Shown piece after piece: positions 34,983-43,004 of a DNA stretch of 51,984 nucleotides. The stretch is taken from the NCBI GenBank assembly GCA_903821395.1, contig CAIJLJ010000163.1, positions 1 through 51,984 on the forward strand. Reading direction: 5' to 3'. The stretch comes from an uncultured Solirubrobacterales bacterium. Its GTDB lineage: Bacteria; Actinomycetota; Thermoleophilia; Solirubrobacterales; Solirubrobacteraceae. Below the pieces are notes generated by a model. That model ran no database searches. It had not been told where the DNA came from and worked only from the letters and a program-made list of their open reading frames with translations. Position 1 is the first letter of the stretch, and every line of letters starts with the position of its first letter. The position numbers were made by a program, and so were the translations under genes.

Positions 34983-36341
34983 TTATGCGAGCTTCGGGCT
35001 CTGCCAAGGTTCAGCTAGCTTCGCCGACAGCAGCGCTGGGAGATCGTCGATCGCAACGCGCTCCTGCGAGAGCGAATCGCGCTCGCGGATCGTGACCGTG
35101 CGGTCACCGATCGAGTCATGGTCGATCGTCACGCACCAGGGCGTACCGATCTCATCCTGGCGGCGGTAGCGCTTGCCGATCGAGCCGCCCTCGTCGTACT
35201 CGGTCGTCATCAGCCCGCGTAGCGACTCGAAGGCTTCGCGAGCCAGCTCCGGCTGACCATCCTTCTTTACCAGTGGTAGAACCGCAACCTTCACCGGTGC
35301 CAGACGGGGGTGGAGACGAAGAACAGTGCGCACGTCACCTTCGACCTCCTCCTCGTCGTAGGCGTCGACGAGAAAGGCGAGCGTTGCGCGGTCGGCGCCG
35401 GCAGCTGGTTCGATCACGTGCGGCACGTACTTCTCGCCGCTGGCCTGGTCGAAGTATTCGAGCTTCTCGCCTGAGAACTCGGTGTGCTGCTTGAGGTCAA
35501 AGTCGCCGCGGTTGGCGATCCCCTCAAGCTCCGACCAGCCGATCGGGAAGAGGTACTCGATGTCGCTCGTACCGCTCGAGTAGTGGCTCAGCTCATCCTG
35601 CTCGTGGACGCGAAGCTGGAGGTGGTCGGGGCGAATCCCAAGATCGGTGTACCAGCGCTGCCGTTCGGTGCTCCAAAACTCGAACCACTCGTCGGCCTCG
35701 GCCGGCGGAACGAAGAACTCCATCTCCATCTGTTCGAACTCGCGCGTGCGGAAGATGAAGTTGCCGGGCGTGATCTCGTTGCGGAACGACTTTCCTACCT
35801 GGGCGATCCCGAACGGGGGCTTCTTGCGCGAGAACTGCAGCACGTTCTTGAAGTTGATGAAAATCCCTTGCGCAGTTTCCGGCCGCAGATAGGCGATCGA
35901 GCCGGAATCCTTCAGCGGGCCGACCGTGGTCTCAAACATCAGGTTGAACTCGCGTGCCTCGGTCAGCTCGCAGTCAGGCCCTTCGCCGGGCTGCTTGGAA
36001 GGCTTATTCGGGCAGGCCAGCTGGTCGAGGTGATCGGCGCGAAAACGCTGGCCGCAGTGCTTGCAGTCGACCATCGGGTCGCTGAAACCACCAACGTGGC
36101 CGCTTGCCTCCCAGACGCGCGGGTGCTGGAGGATCGCTGAGTCGAGCGCGACCACATCATCACGCTGCTGCAGCAGCGAACGCCACCACTCTCCCTTGAC
36201 GTTGGTCTTCAGCAGCACGCCGTAATGGCCAAAGTCATAGGTCGAGCCGAGGCCACCGTAAATCTCGGAGGAAGGGAAGATAAATCCACGCCGCTTGCAG
36301 AGCGCGACGATCTTGTCCATTGTCACTGTGTCTTCAGCCAT
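34983..36341 (-). CDS. glyS: Glycyl-tRNA synthetase (dimeric class II type)
   Basis: 452 residues, the single-chain alpha2 form used by Actinobacteria, archaea and eukaryotes. Motif 2 region FRNEITPGNFIFRTREFEQMEMEFF, motif 3-like GGSIGKRYRRQDEIGTPWC and RPETAQGIFINF are intact. A CKHCGQRF...CPNK zinc-binding insertion lies at about 93-125. It charges tRNA-Gly. The ATG is six bases after TAGCAT with no Shine-Dalgarno. It is divergent from the FmdB-like gene. Confidence 0.96.
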   Translation of the reverse strand: MAEDTVTMDKIVALCKRRGFIFPSSEIYGGLGSTYDFGHYGVLLKTNVKGEWWRSLLQQRDDVVALDSAILQHPRVWEASGHVGGFSDPMVDCKHCGQRFRADHLDQLACPNKPSKQPGEGPDCELTEAREFNLMFETTVGPLKDSGSIAYLRPETAQGIFINFKNVLQFSRKKPPFGIAQVGKSFRNEITPGNFIFRTREFEQMEMEFFVPPAEADEWFEFWSTERQRWYTDLGIRPDHLQLRVHEQDELSHYSSGTSDIEYLFPIGWSELEGIANRGDFDLKQHTEFSGEKLEYFDQASGEKYVPHVIEPAAGADRATLAFLVDAYDEEEVEGDVRTVLRLHPRLAPVKVAVLPLVKKDGQPELAREAFESLRGLMTTEYDEGGSIGKRYRRQDEIGTPWCVTIDHDSIGDRTVTIRERDSLSQERVAIDDLPALLSAKLAEPWQSPKLA

Positions 36342-36347
36342 CGCCCC

Positions 36348-36353
36348 ATGCTA
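36348..36353 (-). promoter_or_regulatory. Candidate -10 of leaderless glyS
   Basis: TAGCAT on the minus strand ends six bases before the ATG at 36341. Confidence 0.4.
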
Positions 36354-36388
36354 CGCGTGCGGCGCGCGGCAACGCTCTGAGCCGCTCC

Positions 36389-36394
36389 TATACT
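36389..36394 (+). promoter_or_regulatory. Candidate -10 of leaderless FmdB-like gene
   Basis: TATACT, close to the consensus TATAAT, lies nine bases before the ATG at 36404. Confidence 0.45.
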
Positions 36395-36403
36395 TCGGCT
36401 GCG

Positions 36404-36766
36404 ATGCCAACTTACGAGTACAGACGCCCCGATGGGACGACCTTCGAGATCGTCCAGAAGATGGCCGACGACGCCCTCACGGTTGACCCTGAGACCGGCG
36501 TGCCGGTCGAGCGCGTATTTCACCCGGTCGCAATTCACTTCAAAGGCAAGGGTTTCCACAACACCGACTACGGCACAAAGCGCCGCAACCGCGAGCTGGA
36601 AGCGTCGGCCAAAGAGGGTGCCGATAAGCACGATGCGAAGACGGCCGAGAAGGCCAAGGCCGACTCAAGCTCATCGTCGGGCGATGCGCCTAAGAGCGAT
36701 CTCAAACCGAAGGCTAAGGGCGACGAGAAGAAGTCGAAGCCGAAGCCCTCGGGCTCAAAAGACTGA
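36404..36766 (+). CDS. FmdB-like protein lacking the zinc-ribbon cysteines
   Basis: 120 residues from MPTYEYRRPDG at 36404; upstream in-frame sequence is not family-like. FmdB proteins begin MPTYEYxC and carry two CxxC knuckles. Here the first is replaced by RRPDG and the second by VDPETG, leaving no cysteine at all, while the rest of the family pattern (FEIVQKMADDALT, VERVFHPVAIHFKGKGFHNTDY) is kept. The last 50 residues are a Lys/Ser/Asp/Ala-rich, disordered tail. The role is unknown; metal-independent folding is implied. Confidence 0.82.
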   Translation: MPTYEYRRPDGTTFEIVQKMADDALTVDPETGVPVERVFHPVAIHFKGKGFHNTDYGTKRRNRELEASAKEGADKHDAKTAEKAKADSSSSSGDAPKSDLKPKAKGDEKKSKPKPSGSKD

Positions 36767-36769
36767 CGC

Positions 36770-37915
36770 TTAGCCGTCTAGGAACTTCTGCACCTGGCTC
36801 TGTCTCGAAGCCGGACTCACCGTCAGTCCGGCGCCGCCGTCGGGAAGCGTTAGCACTCCGTCCGGCTTCAGGAACGCTGGTGTGCCGCTGCCTGAGCTGG
36901 CGATCGTTGCGATTAAACTGAGCAGGCCAGCGGCCCCCATGTCGGTTGAGACGGTCTGTGGTGCATTCCAAGCGATGAAGGGCCAGCGGATGAAGCCGAA
37001 CGGGGAGTGGAGCCGCGAGCGCATCGCGTTGATGATCTTCTGTTGGTTGATGACGCGGGTGAGGTCGCTGTCGGCCGGGTTGCATTCGTTCTTTCTCGTT
37101 CGCGCCAGGGCTAGTGCTTGGTCGCCATCGATGTGCGTCGTCCCGGCTTTCAGCCGCAGCGTGTAGCCCCCGTTCGCAAAGCCGCCGTTGATCTTCGAGA
37201 TTACGCAGCCGCCAGTGAAGTCAACCCCGCCCATCGAATTGACTAGGTTCGGGAACTTGGCGAAGTTGACGACGATCACATGGTTGATGTCAATTCCCAA
37301 GTACGAGCGCAGCGTACGGATTGAAAGCGCGGCGCCGCCAAAGGCGTAGGCCGCGTTGACTTTGTTCAGTCCGTAGCCAGGAATATTCACCACCGTGTCG
37401 CGGGGAATCGAGAGCTTCGAACCGTGTCCGCCTCCGACGCGCATCAGCTGGATCGAGTCGGAGCGGCTTGGCCCCGATGTTGCGGCGCCGGGCTCCTTCG
37501 TCCCCTTCGCCCGCAGGTCGGAGCCGAGGATCAGAATGTTGGTCGGTGAGACTATTGGGATCCCGGCCGGGCTAAGGGCTGCTTTGGCCTTGTCGTCAAC
37601 TTGGGTTTGGAGGAACTGCGCGCTGTAAAGGAAGATCACTAGCGAGAGCGCCACCCAGCCGATCACCGCCAGCAGAAATGTCTTGATGATTCGGCCGATC
37701 GTCCACTTCTTGCGTCGACGTTGGCGCTTAGCGCGGGGTGGCCTCGGCTCCCGCGGCGGCCTCGGCGCTTGCGGCTCCCGCGGCTCCCTCGGCTCTCTTC
37801 CGGCTGGTTGAGGCGGTTCACTTGGCTTCGCTCGCGGCCGCGAGCGGTAGACGTTGTAACTAGCCGTTGGGTCGCGCTCTGGCTCGCCGCGTGGCTTTCG
37901 GGGATCAGGTGGCAC
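36770..37915 (-). CDS. LytR-CpsA-Psr (LCP) family cell-wall polymer ligase
   Basis: 381 residues. A long basic, Pro/Arg-rich cytoplasmic head (1-70) precedes one transmembrane helix (about 78-100). The external LCP domain has NILILGSDLR, RSDSIQLMRV, SIPRDTVV, LNKVNAAYAFGG and the pyrophosphate-binding ARTRKNECNPADSDLTR, all family landmarks. LCP enzymes transfer undecaprenyl-linked glycopolymers onto peptidoglycan. The polymer decorated by the operon at 39.7-46.7 kb is a possible client, which is inference from proximity. It starts with GTG, 19 bases from the divergent ROK gene. Confidence 0.9.
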   Translation of the reverse strand: MPPDPRKPRGEPERDPTASYNVYRSRPRAKPSEPPQPAGREPREPREPQAPRPPREPRPPRAKRQRRRKKWTIGRIIKTFLLAVIGWVALSLVIFLYSAQFLQTQVDDKAKAALSPAGIPIVSPTNILILGSDLRAKGTKEPGAATSGPSRSDSIQLMRVGGGHGSKLSIPRDTVVNIPGYGLNKVNAAYAFGGAALSIRTLRSYLGIDINHVIVVNFAKFPNLVNSMGGVDFTGGCVISKINGGFANGGYTLRLKAGTTHIDGDQALALARTRKNECNPADSDLTRVINQQKIINAMRSRLHSPFGFIRWPFIAWNAPQTVSTDMGAAGLLSLIATIASSGSGTPAFLKPDGVLTLPDGGAGLTVSPASRQSQVQKFLDG

Positions 37916-37921
37916 TGCCGG

Positions 37922-37927
37922 TATGGT
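37922..37927 (+). promoter_or_regulatory. Candidate -10 of leaderless ROK gene
   Basis: TATGGT lies seven bases before the GTG at 37935. The ATG at 37923 falls inside this hexamer. Confidence 0.35.
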
Positions 37928-37934
37928 GGCGGCT

Positions 37935-38891
37935 GTGGCGGCTAACTGCGTAATTGGCGTTGATATCGGCGGTACGAAGATGGCCGTCGGCGTTGTCGAC
38001 GAGTCGCTTGGGGTGCTTCATCGGATTCAGCAAGCCTCCGACGGCGAAGACGCCACTGAACTCCTCGACCGCCTCACGGCGATGGTTGATGAAGCGATCG
38101 AAGCCGCACCCGGTGAGGTGCTCGGAGTGGGCTTTGGCGTGGCCGGCATTCTTGACGCGAAGACGGGGATGATCGCCGCCTCACCGCATCTGCCGCTAGT
38201 CGGCGTTCCTTTCGAAGCTTTGATGGGGGAGCGGCTGGGCGTGCCGGTCGCAGTTGATAACGACGGCAACACTTCGATGTTGGCCGAGTGGCTACACGGC
38301 GCGGCGAAGGGTGCCAGCGATGCTGTGATGCTGACAGTGGGTACTGGGATCGGCGGCGGGATCGTCGCCAACGGCGAGCTCGTGCGCGGCAGCAGTGGCG
38401 GCGGAGCTGAGTTCGGCCACATGGTCGTCGACCAGGACGGTGAGCGGTGCAGCTGCGGTGGCGTAGGTCATTACGAGTGGTACGCCTCGGGCGATGCGAT
38501 CGGCCGAGCCGGCCAGCTTGCTGCTGTGGAACATCCGGATTCAGCTCTGGCTGAGGCCGCGGCCGCCGGGCGCGAGATCACCGGCTCACTGGTTACAGAG
38601 TTCGGTCACGATGGCGACGCTGCCTCGGTTGAGGCGATCGTGAAGGTTGGGCAGCGACTTGGGCAGGGGATGGTCTCGATCGCCAACATCTTTAATCCGC
38701 AGCTGATCGTCGTCGGTGGCGGCGCGATCGCTGCGGGCGACCTGCTGCTGGACCCGGCGCGCGAGATTGTCGAGCGCGAGGCGCTGGCATCGCTCGGCAC
38801 AAACGTCAGCGTCGTTCCCGCCCAATTCGGTGCCGACGCGGGCGTGATCGGTGCCGCCGTCCTGGCTCTCGAGCAGCCGGCGGCAGCGTGA
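37935..38891 (+). CDS. ROK family kinase, probable glucokinase
   Basis: 318 residues from GTG 37935, or 322 from ATG 37923. The ATP-binding VIGVDIGGTKMAVG is at the N terminus, the sugar-binding and catalytic DNDGNTSMLAEW is near residue 110, and the phosphate loop is VGTGIGGGIV. The ROK zinc site is changed: CSCGGVGHYEW has His where the usual CxCGxxGCxE has its third Cys. The preceding EFGHMV supplies the normal Glu/His pair. It probably phosphorylates glucose or a related hexose. rsmI overlaps its stop by four bases (GTGA). Confidence 0.88.
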   Translation: MAANCVIGVDIGGTKMAVGVVDESLGVLHRIQQASDGEDATELLDRLTAMVDEAIEAAPGEVLGVGFGVAGILDAKTGMIAASPHLPLVGVPFEALMGERLGVPVAVDNDGNTSMLAEWLHGAAKGASDAVMLTVGTGIGGGIVANGELVRGSSGGGAEFGHMVVDQDGERCSCGGVGHYEWYASGDAIGRAGQLAAVEHPDSALAEAAAAGREITGSLVTEFGHDGDAASVEAIVKVGQRLGQGMVSIANIFNPQLIVVGGGAIAAGDLLLDPAREIVEREALASLGTNVSVVPAQFGADAGVIGAAVLALEQPAAA

Positions 38892-39706
38892 GCGCGGCCG
38901 GTCGACTGGTTGTCTGCCCGACGCCGATCGGCAATCTTGAGGACATCACTCTCCGCGCGATTGAGGAGCTCCGAAACGCCGACGTAATCGCGTGCGAGGA
39001 CACACGTACGACGAAGGTGTTGCTCGACCGCTACGAGATCACAACTCCGCGCGTTCGCTACGACGAGCACGCCGAGAAGCGCGCGACTCCGGGCCTAGTC
39101 AAGCGGATCGAAGGCGGTGAGACGGTGGCGCTTGTGAGCGATGCCGGCACGCCGCTAGTCAGCGACCCCGGCTTCGTTCTGCTGCAGGCGGCGCTGGCGG
39201 CGGGTCTGCCGGTCGAGGTGCTGCCGGGCCCAAGTTCCGTTCTGACAGCGCTGGTTGCATCGGGGCTTCCGGCCGAGCGCTGGCGCTTCGTCGGGTTTCT
39301 GCCGCGCAAGCGTGGTGAGCTGCTGGCGCTACTTGAGAACGAGGAGACGCTCGTTGCGTTCGAGTCGCCGCGGCGCGCCGGCGCGACGCTGACCCTGCTC
39401 GCTGAGCTCGATGCTGAGCGGCCGGTCGCGCTCTGCCGCGAGATGACGAAGCGCTTTGAGGAGATCGTTCGCGGTAGCGCCGCTGAGCTGGCGGAACGCT
39501 ATGCAGCGGCGCCGCCAAAGGGTGAAGTGGTGCTGGTGATCGGTGCCGCTGAGGCTGGCACCAGCGATCGCGCCAGCGCCGAGCAGGCGGTGCGTGAGCT
39601 TGTAGAGGCCGGCGCCAAGCCGCGCCCTGCGGCGACGGTGGTCGCTGGCTTGACTGGGCTGAGCGCAAACGAGCTCTACCGCGCAGTAGCCGCCTCGGGA
39701 GACTGA
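38888..39706 (+). CDS. rsmI: 16S rRNA (cytidine(1402)-2'-O)-methyltransferase
   Basis: 272 residues. The TP-methylase fold signature is complete: LVVCPTPIGNLEDITLRAIEEL, CEDTRTTKVLLDRY, ALVSDAGTPLVSDPGF, LPGPSSVLTALVASGL and GFLPRKRGE. It methylates the ribose of C1402 in the decoding centre. It is coupled to the ROK kinase gene and convergent with the operon that ends at 39715, eight bases away. In many Actinobacteria rsmI lies near metG and rsmA, as here within 12 kb. Confidence 0.95.
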   Translation: MSAAGRLVVCPTPIGNLEDITLRAIEELRNADVIACEDTRTTKVLLDRYEITTPRVRYDEHAEKRATPGLVKRIEGGETVALVSDAGTPLVSDPGFVLLQAALAAGLPVEVLPGPSSVLTALVASGLPAERWRFVGFLPRKRGELLALLENEETLVAFESPRRAGATLTLLAELDAERPVALCREMTKRFEEIVRGSAAELAERYAAAPPKGEVVLVIGAAEAGTSDRASAEQAVRELVEAGAKPRPAATVVAGLTGLSANELYRAVAASGD

Positions 39707-39714
39707 GTCGCCGC

Positions 39715-40584
39715 TCAGGCGCTAGGGAAGAGCTGCGCCAATGCCGCGCTTCGGAGCTGCGGCGCCATGAAGTGGAAGGTGACGCCGACGTTCAGATCCT
39801 GCGCAGTGGAGCCAAGCGCAGCGAGATCGCTGGCCGGTTCGAAGATCTGGCCGACAACGAACTCAGCTCGGATCAGTGGATCGATGAACGAGAAGAGTGA
39901 GCGGTAGAGCGTCTCGTCATCGGGGCGTTCAGCGGCGGGGAGAGTGATTGCAAGCGGCGGCAGTTCAGCCGCGCCGAGCAGGTCGCCGTCGTCGAGCCGC
40001 GGAGTCATCAGAAAGGCTGAAACACCGGGCCGCCCGCGCACCATCAGCGACCACAGCAGAACGTCGGCGCCGCGCACGTCGGGAAGGAAGCCGGTGTGGA
40101 CATGGATCACGCGCAGACCCGGCAGCTCAAGGATCTCAGCTGGCATGATCCCGCCGCCGGTGAAGAGCAGCAGCTCGGCGCCGCTGGCAGCGATCGCCTC
40201 GCGCAGCGCCGGGTCGCGGTAGCCGCTGACGGCAACGCGCTCGACCGGCGCGCCAAAGTCGTCGTAGGAGAAGGAGTCGAACATCTCCGAGATCAGCCCG
40301 GCCGGGTCGTCGAGCTGGCCCGCGAGCCCGGCTGTGATTGCCGCGATTAGCTCACGGTTTCCGGCGCGCATTCGGTGCGGATGAAAGTTTTGCGCACGCT
40401 CCTGAGCCTTCTCCGCCTTGGCGAGGCCGCGGCCCGTCACCTTCGCCAGCGGCGAATTGCGCGGGTCTTTGATCATCAGAATGATCCGCTCCGGCGACAT
40501 TCCAGCGCGCTGCATTCGCGCCAGATAGGCGCGCGCCTGCGGCCCTTCCCATGCCAGCACGGTGAGTGGAATTTGGCGGCTCAT
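39715..40584 (-). CDS. Formyltransferase-like protein in the phosphoramidate operon
   Basis: 289 residues. The central part fits the Formyl_trans_N fold: LLFTGGGIMPAEILELPGLRVIHVHTGFLPDVRG and RLDDGDLL. In formyltransferases the catalytic trio is Asn-x-His plus an Asp; here the Asn is His161, His163 is kept and D198 is in place. The N-terminal 100 residues diverge and contain basic loops. It could transfer formyl from a folate cofactor to an amino sugar, or act on another substrate given the Asn to His change. It is the last gene of the operon and overlaps the previous one by four bases. Confidence 0.65.
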   Translation of the reverse strand: MSRQIPLTVLAWEGPQARAYLARMQRAGMSPERIILMIKDPRNSPLAKVTGRGLAKAEKAQERAQNFHPHRMRAGNRELIAAITAGLAGQLDDPAGLISEMFDSFSYDDFGAPVERVAVSGYRDPALREAIAASGAELLLFTGGGIMPAEILELPGLRVIHVHTGFLPDVRGADVLLWSLMVRGRPGVSAFLMTPRLDDGDLLGAAELPPLAITLPAAERPDDETLYRSLFSFIDPLIRAEFVVGQIFEPASDLAALGSTAQDLNVGVTFHFMAPQLRSAALAQLFPSA

Positions 40585-41039
40585 CGGGCGCCTGCGCTAT
40601 TGGCGACGGCAGCGCTGAAGCTGGCCTGCGCCCAGCCGCTCAGTTCGGCCCGCATTGGTAGCTGTTCGTTCTGCTCAATCGCCTTCAGTGCACTGTTGAG
40701 GCACTTCAGCGACCAGCCGTCTGGATCGTTGCCTGTGGTGGCAGGTTCAGCGTTGATTAGCAGAACGCAGGTCGCTCCAGCTACAACCTCCGGCGCCGCC
40801 AGCGGCGCTTCCTTATCTGGCTTCCAGTCGGCGCTGTAATCGGCCTGGAGTCGCTTGAAGACGTCGATCTGGCGGCAAAGCTCGTTGATCTCGTCGCGCT
40901 CCGCGCCGAGCGCTGCGATGCCGTCGCCGAGCCGCGCTCTAACGACTGCGGCGCTACTGGTCTGCCCCTCGGCGGTGGCTGCGGCTGCTGGCTGGAGCGC
41001 GGCGATCTGGGAAATGATTTCGGCTGGCGCTGTGCTCAT
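40581..41039 (-). CDS. Unknown 152-residue protein, translationally coupled
   Basis: No family is recognised. The Ala-rich chain is predicted helical from 1-75 (ALGAERDEINELCRQIDVFKRLQADYSADW has heptad-like spacing), followed by a beta segment VVAGATCVLLINAEPATTG and a WSLKCLNSALKAIEQNE helix. It has no signal peptide or transmembrane helix. Its ATG overlaps the stop of the glycerophosphotransferase-like gene by one base (TGATG), and its stop overlaps the next start (ATGA). It is thus made in step with the pathway enzymes and may be a partner of one of them. Confidence 0.7.
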   Translation of the reverse strand: MSTAPAEIISQIAALQPAAAATAEGQTSSAAVVRARLGDGIAALGAERDEINELCRQIDVFKRLQADYSADWKPDKEAPLAAPEVVAGATCVLLINAEPATTGNDPDGWSLKCLNSALKAIEQNEQLPMRAELSGWAQASFSAAVANSAGAR

Positions 41040-42211
41040 CAGGAGGACCCGCGCTGAAGATAACGGTCGGCCTTCGCGGCGATCACGTCGGCGGCAACGG
41101 CGCCGCTGCGGCCGACGTTGTAGATGTTCGCTTCGCGCGCCGCGCGGATCGAGTCGACCCAGCGGTCCCGCTCGCCGACCAGCTCAGCTACCGCGCCAGC
41201 AATCTGATCGCCGTTGTCAGGCGCGACGACCTTGCCGATCTGCTCGCGCACGGTTGCTTCAAATGGCTCGATCCCAAGCTCCTCGTAGCCCGGATTGTTG
41301 ATCTTGCGCGGTACATCAATAAAGAGAACCGGACGCTCAGTTCCAAAGGCGAACTCCAGCGCCGCACCGGACCAGTCGCTGACCATTAGGTCGGCGCGCT
41401 GGAGCGAATCCTGTGAGGCGACGTTCTCTTCAAGCGAGAAGTTGGGGTCGCCGGCGAAGCGTTCAGCGAGCTGATCGATCGCCGCGCCGGTGTGCTTGCG
41501 CGTCATCGGGTGTGGCCGCGCGATCACGGCGGCGCCGGTCGCCAGCAGCGCCTCGATAACCGCCTCGCCGCAGCTCTCAAAGATGCAGTTAGGTCCCCAC
41601 GACGGCGCGACGACGATCAGCGGCTGCTCGTTCGGCGCGCGCTGCTCATCGGTTAGCTCGGCGCGCCGCTCGATGATCGCGTCGAGCCTCCCGTAGCCGT
41701 GCTCAATCAGCTCCTTCTCCGGCAACCCCTGCAGCTCCTCGCGGCGGCGCGTTTCGGCGACCATGTATGGGCCGACGCAGAGAATCGCTTCGTAGAAGTC
41801 AAAGCCATCAGGCTCGTAGATCATGTGAGTGCTGGCCATTGAGTGGTGGACGTAGAGGTGCTGGATGCCGAGCGAATCGGTCAGGCGACTCTTCGGCAGC
41901 AGCTTCGTACCTAGCTGCGGCACGGTCGCGACGACAACGCCGGCCTCCATCGTCTGGAAGGTGAACGCGCGCTTGGCTCCCTCGCCGATGTTGAAGACTT
42001 GCATTCCCTCTGGCGTATCACTGAGCAGTGGGTCGGAGTCGCTCGAAGTGAGGTAGGCCAGCTCGCGGCCGTGGCGACCAAGCAGCTCGCTGACGATCGG
42101 CTCGTAGTGCGGCCATGACCCGCCGTCCTCGGCGTAGAAGGTGATCGCCCGCTGCGACTTCGTCAGCTTGCCGTACTTCGGCTTGCCGCCGTCTTTCTTG
42201 AACAGCGCCAT
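41039..42211 (-). CDS. CDP-glycerol glycerophosphotransferase (TagF/TagB)-like protein
   Basis: 390 residues from MALFKKDGGK at 42211; the longer frame would overlap the cytidylyltransferase gene. The GT-B-like fold shows the TagB/TagF landmarks YVHHSMASTHMIY (catalytic His region), HGYGRLD, VVAPSWGPNC, ARPHPMTRKH and VSDWSGAALEFAF...VLFID. Such enzymes move glycerol- or ribitol-phosphate from CDP donors onto wall polymers. Because the operon appears to make a CDP-phosphoramidate rather than CDP-glycerol, this protein may act with that donor or build the acceptor polymer. It starts seven bases after the cytidylyltransferase stop. Confidence 0.82.
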   Translation of the reverse strand: MALFKKDGGKPKYGKLTKSQRAITFYAEDGGSWPHYEPIVSELLGRHGRELAYLTSSDSDPLLSDTPEGMQVFNIGEGAKRAFTFQTMEAGVVVATVPQLGTKLLPKSRLTDSLGIQHLYVHHSMASTHMIYEPDGFDFYEAILCVGPYMVAETRRREELQGLPEKELIEHGYGRLDAIIERRAELTDEQRAPNEQPLIVVAPSWGPNCIFESCGEAVIEALLATGAAVIARPHPMTRKHTGAAIDQLAERFAGDPNFSLEENVASQDSLQRADLMVSDWSGAALEFAFGTERPVLFIDVPRKINNPGYEELGIEPFEATVREQIGKVVAPDNGDQIAGAVAELVGERDRWVDSIRAAREANIYNVGRSGAVAADVIAAKADRYLQRGSS

Positions 42212-42218
42212 CGGTCGC

Positions 42219-43004
42219 TCAATCGCGTAGCGGGTCGAAGCGGGTGTCGAGCAGTCCGCGCGTGTGGAGATCTTCAAAGCGGTCGAGGTCCTCAACCGTG
42301 TCAACCTCGAGCCAGCCGCCTTCGACCGGCACGGCATGGACGGCAATGCCGGAGTCGATCAGATGCTGGAGCAGGTCGGTCATGTACATAGCGTCTGGGG
42401 TGCGGCCGCCGAAGCGTGTTTCAGGGTCGATCGCATCGATCGCGGCGACCATCTTCTCAGCGCCGCTGGATGAGACGCGAATTAGGCCCATGTACTGGCC
42501 TTCAATCTCGTCAAGACTCTTTGGCGGGTTGCCAAGTTCGATCACGTTGCCGTCGTCATCGAGCCGCAGCGTCTCTGCATCGTCGAGCGGGTCTTCCATC
42601 CGCATCGCCCAAAGGCTCTGCCAGCCCAGGTCGATCGTGATCGAGACGTCGGCCTCGTCGGCCAGTAGCGCTTTGACGATGTTCGGCTGGTAGATGATGT
42701 CGCCGTAAGCGATCAGCAGATCATCGCCGCTGAGCAGCTGCTCGCGAGCGGCAATCAAGCTGACGACCATGTTGGTCGAATCGAAGCGCGGGTTATGGAC
42801 GCGCCGCGTGCCGTAGCTCTCAAGCTGGTCTGCGCGGTAGCCGGTCGCGATCGTGATGTCGCTGATGCCAACCCGTGCGAGCACTTCAAGCTGCCACTCC
42901 AAGAGCGGCTTGCCGGCCAGCGGCACGAGCGCCTTTGGGCGATCTTCGGTGTATGGCCGCAGGCGGTTGCCTTCTCCGGCGGCGAGGATGATTGCGCGCG
43001 TCAT
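42219..43004 (-). CDS. Cytidylyltransferase, probable CTP:phosphoglutamine type (Cj1416-like)
   Basis: 261-residue nucleotidyltransferase. The signature IILAAGEGNRLRPYTEDRPKAL gives the GxGxR loop (10-14) and Lys24; D102 in AYGDIIY and the late LEVDTVEDL supply the metal-binding aspartates. The HNPRFDSTNMVVSL motif is shared with phosphocholine cytidylyltransferases and with Campylobacter Cj1416, which joins CTP and L-glutamine phosphate to give CDP-L-glutamine. The choice of substrate rests on the two flanking upstream genes. It starts directly after the amidohydrolase stop with no gap. Confidence 0.82.
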   Translation of the reverse strand: MTRAIILAAGEGNRLRPYTEDRPKALVPLAGKPLLEWQLEVLARVGISDITIATGYRADQLESYGTRRVHNPRFDSTNMVVSLIAAREQLLSGDDLLIAYGDIIYQPNIVKALLADEADVSITIDLGWQSLWAMRMEDPLDDAETLRLDDDGNVIELGNPPKSLDEIEGQYMGLIRVSSSGAEKMVAAIDAIDPETRFGGRTPDAMYMTDLLQHLIDSGIAVHAVPVEGGWLEVDTVEDLDRFEDLHTRGLLDTRFDPLRD

